NCBI GenBank assembly: GCA_028386065.3 | Contig: JAKUCV010003561.1 | Coordinates: forward strand, 22,663 to 86,662 | DNA: 64,000 nucleotides | Origin: Turnera subulata | Lineage: Eukaryota > Streptophyta > Magnoliopsida > Malpighiales > Passifloraceae | Direction of reading: 5' to 3' | Notes under the pieces: model-generated | Told to the model about the DNA's origin: nothing | Seen by the model: the letters and a program-made list of their open reading frames with translations, nothing else | The model's database searches: none | Shown: positions 44,762-57,319 of the stretch, piece by piece | Position numbering within the stretch: the first letter of the stretch is position 1 | Layout: every line of letters begins with the position of its first letter | Program-made: the position numbers and the translations under genes

Positions 44762-47700
44762 ATGGGTGGAAGTTCAGTGGTTGATGATTGGGAGCTTACT
44801 TCTCCATCCAATGGGATCCGGACAGTTGTTTTAGTTGGCCGTACAGGAAATGGCAAAAGTGCTACAGGCAATAGCATCCTTGGCACAAAGATCTTCAAGT
44901 CAAGATCCAGCTCTTCCGGTGTTACCACCACTTGTGAACTGCAGCGGACTGTGCTGGAAGATGGCCAAATTGTTAATGTCATTGACACTCCTGGTATGAA
45001 CTCACTGGTTTGTCATATATACCCTGTTCATGCATGGTCAATACTTGTTTTTCTTGATCAGCACCGGAACACTAACATGAAGAGCCATTGCAGGTCTATT
45101 TGATTTTTCTGTCGAATCAGAATTCATTGGAAAAGAAATTGTCAAATGTATTACCATGGCGAAGGATGGGATCCATGCTATCCTTCTGGTTTTCTCAGTT
45201 AGGACTCGCTTTTCACAAGAAGAAGAAGCTGCACTCCGTAGCTTACAGACGTTGTTTGGGAGGAAAATAGTTGACTACATGATTGTAGTCTTCACTGGTG
45301 GAGATGACCTTGAAGACAATGACGAGACGTTGGACGATTATTTGGGTCGCGAGTGCCCACAGCCTTTGAAGGTTACTATTCTGAACTATACCGTGATCTA
45401 GAATTTTATTGTCATTATATAATTACATTTGTCATTGAAAGACCCAGGAGTGTTGTGTAGGCCATTTTTCCTGTGCATGTGAATCTGCAATTTTAACTGC
45501 AAAGATATAAGATTGTAGACTATATAGTATATCCTATAACTCCAAAATCCAGAAAATTAATGGCAACTGAGATCCTTAAGGTTACATGCACAACCACTGA
45601 CATCAATGCTTGGTTATCCTTTGGGACATCATTGCTTAGATTTGCCATAGTGGTTTAGGCATATAGCCATGCATTTGACTTCTGTACCAGATTTTTGACC
45701 AGAATAAGAAGTTGCTGATATTGACAAGAACTGGATGGTGTGGATTGAATAGATCAACTAACCGTACATTGAAGGATGACTTATGTGAAACTCCATTGGT
45801 TCCTTATATGCGTCTATTTCAGTAAATATAACTGCTTAAACCAGTAAACCAGATACTTACCACAGGCCAAGTAGCGAGAAAGAAATGTAACAAACAAAGA
45901 GAGTTATTGAAACTAGCATATTTGGAAGATCAATTGGCCAAAATAACCATGAGCTTATAAACAAATCTGAAGTTGGATTTGTACAGGGGGCACATTTCTG
46001 CTTCATTCTGCCATTCATTTGTGATCTTGCGGTTATACTATTAAATTGATATCATCAAACTACTTTAGTTTATTCAAAATAGGTTTATTATTTACTGTAA
46101 AGCAATGGTGTTATCTCATAATTAAACCTATGCAGGATATTCTCACACTCTGCAATAATAGACGGGTGCTCTTTGATAATAAGACTAAGGATGAAAGTAA
46201 GAGAGCCGAACAAGTTCAGCAACTTCTCTCCCTTGTAAACACTGTAATAGCAGACAATGATGGACAACCATTCACTGATGAAGTATTTGTTGAACTGCAG
46301 GTGAGATTATTCATAAATTTGTGGATTAATGTATCCTTGTCCTTGAAAATGTGTCAGGGTAACCACTTCAATATTTTTGCAGAAAGGTGCAACAAAACTC
46401 CGTGATCAACAAGAACAGGTTGATTCCTTGCAAGGGTATTCCAAAAATGAATTATTGGACTTGACAGAGAAGATGCATAAGGCATATGAAGAACAGTTGA
46501 AACGTGTTACTGAAATGGTATTATGCATCTCCTATTTTTTCTCAATTGGCCTTGTGTCTGGTATCACCATCTATGAAATTGTCTTCTTTATCATTTTGAA
46601 GATTACATCATTGTGGTTAGAATAAAAAGTACTATGATAAAAAGAAGACTCCAAATACTGAAGGAATTGCATATTGTGGTCTGAGGATGCCACATGCAGA
46701 AAGGTCTTTTATCCTTGGTAGTGTTATGCACATCTTGTGTCTTAGTCAAATAACGTTATCAATCATGCATATGTTGATTATATTTAATGGTTCATGAGGA
46801 TTGAAACTTGCTTGGAAAATATATTGAACCTTTCTTTCTACAGATAAAAAAGGCCTTGCAAGTGATTTGAGTTCCTTGTATATTGTACCCCACTGTTGAT
46901 GAAGTTCATACTGACTATAATTTGTTCTTTGGACTAGGCAGTGATGCTCTTTGACCTCTGTGTCTATGCTTGTGTTTCCTCCAACACGAACTGAGAAATT
47001 GGGACCATTTATAGAATGTCAATTGAGAGCAAAATGTAGTTGAAAGTAAACAAACGAGCTAGTTTAAGAACACTAGTCTATAAGGGAAGAAAAAAATAAT
47101 TAGTCATGTTTCATTATGTTTATTTGGTTTTGTTCGGGACCATCTAGATGGTTATTTTCTGTTTGACATCGAAGATCAGTTTAAAGTTTCAGGTTGAAAG
47201 TGCATAATCTGTTGAAGCCTCTTGTTTCTCTGAATTGCGGATCACTAGTGTCATGTGTTCGGATCAGTAGTTAGACAAGTTCGTCCTTCTTTATGTATAA
47301 AATCATTTGTTATGGGAGTAAACAAACATGAAATTCTCATGTGCATCATGTGTGTGAACCTGCTGTTAAATGTTTATCCCACCTGTTGCTCAAATGTAGT
47401 TCGTGTAACAGGTTCCTTTTTACATTTGATAATGTGCATAAAGCTTGTTTTTCTTTCCTTTTGGTGCATTTAAGTAGTTTATTATTATTCATTATAGGAT
47501 CTCATATAAGCCACAGGACAATTTTGCTTTGTCAAATTTACTTGTAAATTCTAAGTTTGCTGAAATTGGTGAGTACAACTTGTTATGCGAGTCTAACGAG
47601 CATGAATTTTTTCTTGGTCATACAATTGTTAGAGAAATAGATGAGGAGGCGCAATGATTGAAAGTTATCATATTCGATTCAGAGCATAATGTGGTGGTCC

Positions 47701-48440
47701 TATAATGGAATATTTGAGTTACAATAAACTGTTATAATCTGGTTGGAAAGCTGCTAGCTCTTCTGAACTTTGAATGAAAGCTGCTTAGTCTTTCGAAAGT
47801 GTTCTACTTTCCTATCAGTATATGGTTGTCTAAAATGTCATTGTGGTTTGATCCTTTTTAGTACTAATGACTGTTGTGTATATTACATGTCCATGTTCAT
47901 GTAACTCATAGGGCATATGCATACACACTCTCTCGCACCACAATGATTCATCTTGCTCCTTTTGGCTAGTTATCATGTTCTTTTTGACATCTACGCTGAT
48001 GAAAACAAGATAATACTTTTTTGGCAAATATATTTTTATGCTTGCAGTGAAAATCTAACAAGTGCCACTGCCATCCTGGATACCTGTTCCACTGTAGGTT
48101 AAAATGACATAGCTTCTAGCTAGTATCACTTTATGCAGGCGGCCTTTCTAAACGAATCTTTTGTAGCAAATAAAGTTAAGAAGAGCATAATATTTTTGCT
48201 TGTTTTGGTGACTATTTTCAGGTTGAGTCCAAGCTTAAAGAGTCCACTGCCAGACTCGAGCAACAGTTGGCAGCGGAGCAAGCTGCACGGCTTGCGGCAG
48301 AGCTGAAGGCAAATCAAGCTCAAATGAAATCAGATGCTGAAATCCAGAAGCTAGAAGAGAGCCTGCAACGAGCTATTAAGGAGACTGAGGAGCTCCGCAA
48401 GCAGGCTATGGAAGCTCAAAGCCGGTGCATCATACTTTGA
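44762..48440 (+). CDS. AIG1/IAN-type (GIMAP-like) GTPase, intact
   Basis: Splice model: 44762-44993, 45094-45371, 46136-46300, 46383-46517, 48222-48440, all GT-AG, giving 342 aa. The product belongs to the AIG1 (avrRpt2-induced gene) / immune-associated nucleotide-binding GTPases, which bind GTP at membranes and are linked to pathogen and stress responses. G1 is GRTGNGKS (26-33), G3 DTPG (75-78), the family-specific conserved box [14 protein letters not shown] is at 108-121, G4 is TGGDD (145-149) and G5 is about 180-185. Residues 270-335 form a long Ala/Glu/Gln-rich coiled coil. The protein ends in CIIL, a possible geranylgeranylation CaaX box. The usual length of plant AIG1 proteins is about 300-350 aa, so it looks complete. 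The start is chosen by position before G1; no nearer ATG fits. Confidence 0.9.
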
Positions 48441-48826
48441 CGTGAAATATACTTTTACGGGGTGCAGAAGCACCATAGTATTTTGTTTTAAGCTCTTCAA
48501 CATTTGGTTTATATGAAAGTATTAGTGGCATGGTTTCTTATGCCATCCAATGTCGAGAATGATTTTTATTCTTGTGTAAATATTTTGACACATGCTTAAG
48601 TAGAATGTGCCGGTCGAGGGATCCTCTGGTTCATTATTGGAGCTTCATTCTATATCTACAGTTTTTACTTCAAGCTGCTATTTGTGATATCCCATGGCTT
48701 AAGCTTCAAGAGCAATGGCAGGGCTAGGGTAGCAAAAATGGTGTAGTTAACAACTGATGGTTGGTTCCAATTTATTCTTTTCCAACAAATAGGTGGGTGA
48801 TTCCACCCCTTAAAACGGTCTCTCTT

Positions 48827-48915
48827 AGGGAGACTGAGGAGCTCCATAAGCGGTTGGCTAGGGAAGCTCGAAACCGGTGCAACATATATACTTTGATGTG
48901 AAATACTTTTACTGG
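48827..48915 (+). pseudogene. Duplicated tail of AIG1 exon 5
   Basis: AGGGAGACTGAGGAGCTCC and the following 60 bp repeat the end of exon 5 (from about 48380) with substitutions and a small insertion before the stop, including the shared ACTTTGAYGTGAAAT 3' flank. Part of a local tandem duplication about 450 bp apart. Not translated as part of the gene, because the normal stop at 48438 precedes it. Confidence 0.75.
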
Positions 48916-50460
48916 TCTGGTCTCTCTTTTAATGGATGTCTTACAAGACCAGATCTGTCTTCAAGCATAGTTGCTCGACAAATCTCAAACACATCTGTCA
49001 GACGATGGCTGTCCACACCGGCTGTCAGATGACACTCAAAAAGGCAAAGCTGATCCTTCTTGGTTTAATTTTCCTTTTCGTCCAGACAATATAGTTGGCA
49101 ACTGATGCATATGGTTCCAATTTATTCTTATTTTGTCGCTGGTAATTACAGCATGTTGATGTAAGAATATTCTAGTAATGTTGATTTCGGGGATATTGCT
49201 TTAGTTCCCACGTCCCAGTTAGTCGTGGGAGGAAATTGAACAATGGCAGCATATCAAATAAGGTTCTTTCATGATTGCACTTAAATAAGTTAGCTTTGTT
49301 GGACAGTTTTTTTTTTTTTTTTCAGGATAAGATCAACTTTCTGAACTCAAATGTGAGTGGGGATCGGAGCTGAAAACTTAAAAAAATTTAAAAGGAATGG
49401 GGATATTATTTTAAAAATGAGAAGTTTTAAGGGCATCATTCTTGAATTTGATAATCCATGGGACGTGGAATCAAATAATTAGAGATTGATTTTATTCATG
49501 TGGCATAAAGGGATAGGAATCAAGAAAATTCAAAGCTTTCAATGGAATTGCCATTAAGGGAGATGGAACCAGGTTCGTCATATTAATCATTGGAATTGGG
49601 TGAAAATTGGTCACCTAGGGCAAGCTATACCCTAACATGTATTCTTGTAGAAACTTATTCTACAAGCAAAACCACAACTATCCCAAATGTTCTTATAATC
49701 CCAAAATGTTCACGAGAGTCACGGAAAGAGGTCAACTACAGTCTTAAAGAATAATTAAATTCTATGAGAGTAAGTAATTAATCTTAGTCAACCCAATCCA
49801 CAAGCAAAACATAAGTGCTAGTACCTAGCTAGTGGGAATTTGATTTTTTTTTTAGCTAATCAATTCAATATTATTAATAAATAACTCAAAGTGAAAATCA
49901 AAGTACAGGATGAGGATCGTTAGTCATAAAGAGCATGACAAACTGCACGTGTACAGTGGATCTTAAGTATATATGCACGTGTACAGTGGATCTTAGTATA
50001 AAAAAAAAAGTAATTGATTATCAAAACAATTTTAAGCTACAGTCTTTGAGCTAAGTGAATAGAATCCAGTAGTAAATATTATTCTGGGTCAAGATATGTA
50101 CAATTATTTGTGACGTGACAAGAATCCACCCGACGAAAAGCTGATCCACTCCCGGGTCCTTCCTTCCAATTGTAAAGATTATCAAGCATATTCCATTTGG
50201 AGATATGGCTAGTGTTGTCTGAAAGTTTATGGTTGAAGCTTAAAGAATAGTTTTGGTGTTTATTATTTTAACACCTTCTCTCCTCAATGAAAGTCCTTTT
50301 GAGCTCGAAATTTATACAAGTTTAACTATTGTTTTTGGTCCTTATTACTCTAGCATTTGTCAAGTTTAGCATCAAAAAAGTTTAGAATAATATGTTGGAA
50401 AGATCCAAGTTCCAATTTTAGCCGAATCTAATACCGCAACCCCACTATGTCGCCCACATA
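48916..50460. other. Intergenic DNA between AIG1 copies
   Basis: No gene is seen. 49160-49260 resembles 60040-60140 downstream of the second AIG1 copy. A short repeat TGCACGTGTACAGTGGATCT occurs at about 49944 and 49976. Confidence 0.5.
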
Positions 50461-50493
50461 ATATATACATGCATGCATTTCCCTTTCACCTCC

Positions 50494-50502
50494 TATATAT
50501 AT
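50494..50502 (+). promoter_or_regulatory. TATA box of the second AIG1 copy
   Basis: CCTATATATATTTATA lies about 205 bp before the first in-frame ATG. A leader exon to 50592 with donor CAAG/GTAAAT would mirror the 5'-UTR intron of the first gene. The acceptor is unclear: GATCATGCAG at 50713 would remove both candidate ATGs (50702, 50708). Confidence 0.4.
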
Positions 50503-50908
50503 TTATATTTCCGCTTTTGCTTCTTATCAATCATCAGGTTTTTCTCTGCAAGATCTCTTCTTGTACTTATAATACTTTTCTTTGTGTTCAAGGTAAATGG
50601 GCTTTCTGTTGCTTATTTTAATGGAATGCCTATCATAATCATCATCATATTTTTATATTTTATTATTATTTGATGTAATTAAAGAGAATTTAACTTCGTG
50701 CATGATCATGCAGGGAGGGAGGGATCCTGCAGGCGTGGCTGCTTGCGATAACATCCGAAACATAGTTCTGGTGGGGAAGACTGAGAACGGCAAAGGCGCC
50801 ACCGGAAACAGTATTCTTATGCAGAAAGGTGCCTTTAAAGAAGCCAGATCCTTTGGAAGTGTTACTCAGACTAGCGAAATGAAATCAACCAAAATTGCAG
50901 ACTATGAA

Positions 50909-51504
50909 TGTTGAATAGTGGTGTTTTGTTTTGAATCCCACATGGGTTGAGAAGTGTGTTTGGGGAGTTTTATTTTGTTATAAATAGAACTGCTCCTTCC
51001 CTTAGTTGAACATAGAGTATAATTGTATCTTAATAAATATACTAAATACTTTTCTTCTCCTAGTAAAAAGAGCAGGTCATTTTCTAGTGGTGCTCCGGAG
51101 ACGTAGGCAAAAGTGGCCGAACTCCGTTATTAATTTTTGAGTGTGTTCTTTCTTTATTATTCCGCCTTTATTTTCCGCATTTGTTTATTTTTCTTAGTAA
51201 TCAACATTGGCCGGCTAAGCCGCCTTATCTCTTTGTTGGCTGGCAAAGCCGCCTTGTTTAATTTGTTGGCTGGCTAAGCCGCCTTTGTCGGGTATAGGTT
51301 GTGAATTAAAATACTGTGCAAGTGAGTCCTGTCTAGGAGGCTGGGTTTTAAGTGAACCATATTTCCTCCAGTATTTCCTGGGGATTTATCTTGGAATGAT
51401 AATTCTGTCTAAGGAGATAGGCTAGGCCATCTTTCCTGGGAATTATCGAATCAGTTCAATTCACTATTTGTTGTAGTGGGGAAATTACCCGAGTTTCCCC
51501 AACA
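50909..51504 (+). repeat. 5' LTR of copia element
   Basis: 596 bp, TGTTGAATAG to CCCCAACA. A TATA box TATAAATA is at 50979-50986. Three tandem copies of a TGGCYGGCWAAGCCGCCTT unit lie at about 51207-51285. Confidence 0.95.
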
Positions 51505-51506
51505 AG

Positions 51507-51519
51507 TGGTAGCGGAGCC
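51507..51519 (+). promoter_or_regulatory. Copia primer-binding site
   Basis: TGGTAGCGGAGCC begins two bases after the 5' LTR. It resembles the tRNA-iMet site TGGTATCAGAGCC used by plant copia elements. Confidence 0.75.
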
Positions 51520-51575
51520 GAAGGTTCGTCCTTTGGGCTATTTGAAATTGTTGAATACTATCTTTTGATTTTGTA

Positions 51576-54500
51576 ATGGCGGAAGCAGGTTCAAAACAGG
51601 CTACATCAAGTACACAGTCAGGAGAGATGGCTTCCACATCCAGATGGTCGAGGATCCCAGTATCTAGTTCGAAGTTTGCTGTGGAGATATTTGATGGTAC
51701 CGGTCATTTTGGCATGTGGTAGTGTGAGGTCCTTGACTCGCTATTCCATTAGGGACTTGATGTTGCTATTGAAGAAGAGAAATTTGACGATATCAGTGAC
51801 AAGGAGTGGGCCGACGTAAACAAGTTGGCGTGCGAAACAATTCGATCGTGCTTGTCCAGGGAGCAGAAATATGCTTTCAAAAATGAAGTTTCTGCACACA
51901 AACTATGGAAGGCACTGGAAGACACCTTCTTGAAGAAGAGTGGTCAGAATAAGCTTCTGATGAAGAAGAGATTGTTCCGGTTCGAGTATCGACCAGGTTC
52001 TTTAATGAATGAGCACATCACTTTATTTAAAAAATTAGTAGCAGACCTGTTCAATTTAGATGTTATATTTGAAGATGAAGACTTGGCTTTGATGCTGTTA
52101 TCATCTCTTCCCGATGAATTCGAGCACCTGGAGACTACTTTTCTTCATGGGAAGGAGAATGTATCATTGAAGGCTGTATGTTCTGCTTTGTATAGTCACG
52201 AGCTGAGACAACAAGATAAAGTGAAGAACAAAGCACCTGCAGCAGATGAAGCCTTAGTGGCTAGAGGACGACAACAAGGCCAGTCAAAGAGGAGAAGAGG
52301 AAGATCAAAGTCGAGAAGCAGAGTTGCCAAAGATGAATGTGCGTTTTGTCATGAGAAAGGGCATTGGAAGAAAGACTGTCCGAAGTTGAAAAAGAAGGGA
52401 AAGACTCCACAAGATGCAAATGTTGCAGAATGCAAGAGTGATGCAGAGTCAGACACTTCTTTAGTTGCTTCACCTTCAATATCACAAGTTGATGAGTGGA
52501 TTTTGGATTCTGGTTGCACCTACCATATGTGTCCCATTCGGGAATGGTTCTTTGACCTTGAAGAGCTCAATGGCGGGGTTGTTTTCATGGGCAATGACAA
52601 TCCATGTAAAACAGCCGGGATAGGTTCAATAAAGCTGAAAAATCATGATGGATCCACCAGAATTTTGAGAGATGTTCGATATGTTCCAGAGTTGAAGAAG
52701 AATCTCATTTCTTTGGGGGGCTTAGAATCAAAAGGCCTAGTTGTCACTATCCGAGATGGAATTCTTAAAGCAACATCAGGAGCATTGGTGATGTTAAAAG
52801 GTGTGAGGAAGAATAATCTGTATTACTATCAAGGTAGTACAGTAATTAGGGCAGTTGCAGCAATAACTTCTGGAAGCAAGAAGGATGCAAAGGCAACAAA
52901 GTTGTGGCATATGCATTTGGGACATGCTGGTGAAAAATCCTTGCAGATTCTTGCCAAGCAGGGATTGTTGAAAGGTACGAAGACTTGCAAATTGGAATTT
53001 TGTGAGCATTGTGTTCTAGGAAAGCAACGAAGAGTGAAGTTTGGCACTGCTATCTATGATACCAAGGGGATTTTGGACTATGTGCATTCAGATGTGTGGG
53101 GACCTACCAAGACTCCATCCCTTGGAGGTAGACAGTATTTTGTCACTTTTGTTGATGATTTTTCCAGAAGAGTGTGGGTGTTTACAATGAAGAAGAAGGA
53201 TGAAGTGCTCGGGATTTTCCTTAAATGGAAAACGCAGGTTGAGAACCAGACAGGAAGGAAGATTAAAGTTCTCCGAACAGATAATGGTGGAGAATATATG
53301 AGTGATCCATTCCTGAAGATATGCCAAGATTGTGGCATAGTTCGTCACTTCACAGTCAGAAAAACACCACAGCAGAACGGGGTGTCAGAGCGTATGAATA
53401 AAACATTGGTGGAGAAAGTTCATTGTATGCTGTCTAATGCTGGGCTAGGCAGAAATTTTTGGGCTGAGGCTGTGACATATGCTCAACATCTTGTTAATCG
53501 GTTGCCACATTCTGCTTTAGGTGGCAAGACTCCTTTGGAGGTATGGTCTGGGAAACCTGCTACAGATTATGATTCTTTTCGTGTGTTTAGCTCCACTGTA
53601 TACTACCATGTAAATGAATCAAAGTTAGATCCACGAGCAAAAAAGGCTCTATTTATGGGTCTTAATACTGGAGTGAAGGGATACTGTCTTTGGTGTCTAG
53701 AGGAAAAGAAGACTATTATCAGCAGGGATGTTACCTTTGATGAATCTGCCATGATGACTAAGGTAAATCTAGAAGAAGCTGGTGGTACTTCACAGCAGTT
53801 GGAGTGTGTATCAAAGCAGGTAGAGTTTGAGCCTACTATGGTGATCCCAACTAAGAGCACAAATGGTGACTCTCCATTGACAGAGGAAGAGTCAGATGAA
53901 GAAGAGGTTCTGGCCCAAGAACCTACGCAGCAGTTCGAGTCAATTGCCCTTAGTAGACCGAGACGAGAAAGAAGAAAACCAAAACGTCTCATTGAAACAG
54001 TGGCCTATGCACTTCCAGTCGTTGATGATGTTCCTTCCACTTTTTCAGAAGCCATTCGAAGTTATTAAAGAAGCAGTTGGAAAGAGGCAATGGAGGAGGA
54101 GATGGAATCTCTTCAGAAGAACAAAACATGGAAGTTGACACAACTACAGAAGGGAAAGAAGGCAATTGGATGCAAATGGGTATTTTCTAAGAAAGAAGGA
54201 TTTCCTAACAAGAGTAATGTTCGCTACAAGGCAAGATTGGTGGCTAAAGGCTACGCTCAGAAGGAGGGAATTGATTATAATGAGGTATTTTCTCCAGTTG
54301 TGAAGCATTCCTCCATTAGAATTCTATTGGCCTTGGTAGCACAGTTGAATTTGGAGCTAGCTCAACTTGATGTGAAAAGCTAGACAAGTCGTTGTACGGT
54401 TTGAAGCAATCACCAAGACAGTGGTACAAACGATTTGACAAGTTTATATTGGGTCAGAAGTACACAAGGAGCAAATACGACCATTGTGTGTATTTGAGAA

Positions 54501-55513
54501 GACTACAAGATGGATTCTACATCTATCTACTCTTATACGTTGATGATATGCTGATAGCTGCAAAGAGCCAAGTTGAAATTGACAAGTTGAAGACTCAGTT
54601 GAGTAGAGAGTTTGAGATGAAGGATTTGGGAGAAGCCAAGAAGATTCTCGGTATGGAGATAAGCAGGGTCAGAGAGGGAGGCAAGCTTCGGCTGACTCAA
54701 AAAGAATATTTGAAGAAAGTACTACAACGTTTTGGCATGAATGAAGGGTCAAAACCTGTAGGTACTCCGCTTGCTCCTCATTTGAAGCTTAGCAGCCAGT
54801 TATCTCCGCAGACAGATGAAGAACGAGAGTACATGGCGAAATTTCCTTATGCCAATGTAGTCGGAAGCTTGATGTATGTAATGGTGTGTACGAGACCAGA
54901 TGTTTCACAAGCTGTTAGTGTTGTGAGCAGGTACATGCATGATCCTGACAGAGGTCATTGGCAAACTGTGAAATGGATTCTTCGGTATATCAAAGATACC
55001 GTTGATGTTGGCTTAATGTTTGAGAAGGACGAAACACTTGGTCAAGGAGTGGTTGGATATTGTGATTCTGACTATGCAGGAGATTTGGATAGGCGAAGAT
55101 CGACGACGGGCTATTTGTTCACTTTAGCAAAAGCCCCTATTAGTTGGAAGTCCACTTTACAGTCAACGGTGGCTTTGTCTACAATGGAGGCAGAGTATAT
55201 GGCTATTACAGAAGCTGTGAAGGAGGCAATTTGGCTTTATGGATTGCTCAAAGACTTGGGGGTTGGTCATAAACAACTTACAGTATATTCTGACAGTCAG
55301 AGTGCTATTCATTTGGCGAAGAATCAAGTCTTTCATGCACGGACGAAGCACATTGATGTTCGCTATCATTTTGTGCGGGAAATTCTTGAAGAAGAAGAGA
55401 TACTTCTCCAGAAGATTTTGACAACAAAAAATCCTGCAGATATGATGACCAAGGTGGTGACAAGGGCCAAGTTTGAACATTGTTTAGACTTGGTCAATAT
55501 CCTGCACATTTGA
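51576..55513 (+). pseudogene. Copia gag-pol, broken
   Basis: Begins at ATG 51576. Two TAG codons (51720-51722 after GHFGMW, and 51750-51752) stand where the family has Gln. From 51753 the frame is open: gag, zinc knuckle CAFCHEKGHWKKDC (about 52339), protease LDSGCTYHM (about 52504), integrase GAG-pre domain HLGHAGEKSLQIL and core with HSDVWGP, FVDDFSR, LRTDNGGEY and QQNGVSERMN. A TAA at 54066-54068 precedes the RT. The RT starts normally (GCKWVFSKKEG) but after LDVK a deletion near 54378-54386 removes the stretch up to SLYGLKQS and shifts the frame. The rest keeps YVDDMLIAA and an RNase H with KHIDVRYHF, ending at 55513. Confidence 0.95.
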
Positions 55514-55615
55514 GTTGGCGCCAGATGGCGCAAGTTCGAAGCACCGCAGAGGCTGTTCTTTGTTTGATTGAGAAGATAGAGATTTGGTAGAACTACAAAA
55601 CACCAAGGTGGAGAT

Positions 55616-56220
55616 TGTTGAATAGTGGTGTTTTGTTTTGAATCCCACATCAGTTGAGAAGTGGGTTTGGGGAGTTTTGTTTTGTTATAAATAGAACTCC
55701 CCATTCCCTTAGTTAAACATCCCAAAATTAGAGTATAATTGTATCCTAACAATTATACTAAATACTTTTCTTCTCCTAGTAAAAAGAGCAGGCCCTTTTC
55801 TAGTGGTGCTCCAGAGACGTAGGCAAAATTGGCCGAACTCCGTAATCAATTTTTGAGTGTGTTCTTTCTTTATTATTCCGCCTTTATTTTCCGCATTTGT
55901 TTATTTTGCTTAGTATTCAACATTGGCCGGCTAAGCCGCCTTATCTCTTTGTTGGCTGGCAAAGCCGCCTTGTTTAATTTGTTGGCTGGCTAAGCCGCCT
56001 TTGTCGGGTATAAGTTGTGAATTAAAATACTGTGCAAGTGAGTCCTGTCTAGGAGGCTGGGTTTTAAGTGAACCATAGTTCCTCTAGTCTTTTCTGGGAA
56101 TTTATCTTGGAATGATAATTCTGTCTAAGGAGATAGGCTAGGCCATCTTTCATGGAAATTATCGAATCAGTTCAATTCACTATTTGTTGTAGTGGGGAAA
56201 TTACTCGAGTTTCCTCAACA
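55616..56220 (+). repeat. 3' LTR of copia element
   Basis: 605 bp, TGTTGAATAG to CCTCAACA, colinear with the 5' LTR with substitutions and a few indels, the largest near 55719-55727. Confidence 0.95.
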
Positions 56221-57319
56221 ATGAAGACCTCACGAAATACATTGTCAACGTTGTTGATACTCCTGGTATATTTCTTTGTGTTTTTTTTTGATACGATGCG
56301 ATATATATATATATATAAAATAATATAATATATGTGAGACTAGGACATTAATACGTCGGTATAGTTTTAGTTAGGGTACCATATATATAATATAGTTTGT
56401 CTTCTCCATGATACTCGATATATATATGTCCGTATGGCATGGTATGATATATATGTGTAGTATCTCGAAAAAATGTAATAATGTGTTGCGTTGCCATGAA
56501 CAATCAAGGGTAAAACTAATTACAAAATGAATTGGCCATCGCCATGCAGGACTGTTTGATGATGGTACTAACACAATTGATGAAGTGAGTCGAGAAATTG
56601 TGAGGTGTATGACACTGGCAAAGGAAGGGATCCATGCCTTTATCATGGTTCTATCTACTAAGAGCCCGTTTACAGAAGAAGATGCAAAGTCAATAGATCA
56701 TTTACAGACATTGTTTGGACCTGGAGCAGTCGACCGAATGGTTGTTGTCATCACAGGTGCAGATGCTTTCCACGACTATTTCGAGGCGACCCGATTTCTG
56801 ACCACGGCTCCCCGGCATTTGAAGGTCTCATTGATCATCACGTTCAACTTATTGTTAATGGTCCTGACAGTGTCGGATTCTAAATTAGTAGGTTGTACGT
56901 AAGTGCTAAGGTTATTCCAGGAAAGGATCACCCAACTACATGCGTCCTTCTAGTTAGTTTGTGATTGTGTTAATGTTGAAAGAATTATTTGTTTCACTAC
57001 AAAGATAGCTTTAACATGTGCAGAACTTTCACCTACTTTCATCTTCATTGTGGTAATAGAAACTAAAATTTTTGCAGAACATTCTGCATAAGTGCGAAAA
57101 TCGAGTGGTGCTGTTTGATAATACGGCCAAGCTGACCAACGAGGAAGGGAGGAGCAAGTTAGAGAGGCAGCGGTCGGAGCTTCTCCGCCTTGTAAACCAG
57201 GTGGTCAAAGAAAATGGAGGCAAAGCCTACACTCATGAGATTTATGACAGAGTCAGACTCGTAAAAGCGGTATTTGATCTTGCATTAATTCTTCGTCTTC
57301 TATATATGCTATCTGTGTA

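Larger units (their letters stand above)
50909..56220 (+). mobile_element. Ty1/copia retrotransposon inside AIG1 exon
   Basis: LTRs at 50909-51504 and 55616-56220, perfect 5-bp TSD ATGAA (50904-50908 and 56221-56225), PBS after the 5' LTR, and CCAAGGTGGAGAT as polypurine region before the 3' LTR. One long gag-pol region in the host gene's orientation has several stops and an RT deletion. LTRs differ by scattered substitutions and small indels, so the insertion is not brand new. Ends TG and CA are intact. Confidence 0.95.

Noticed and set aside
53078..53348. Open frames antisense to the copia integrase
   Set aside because: Shadows of a well-matched gag-pol frame on the plus strand.
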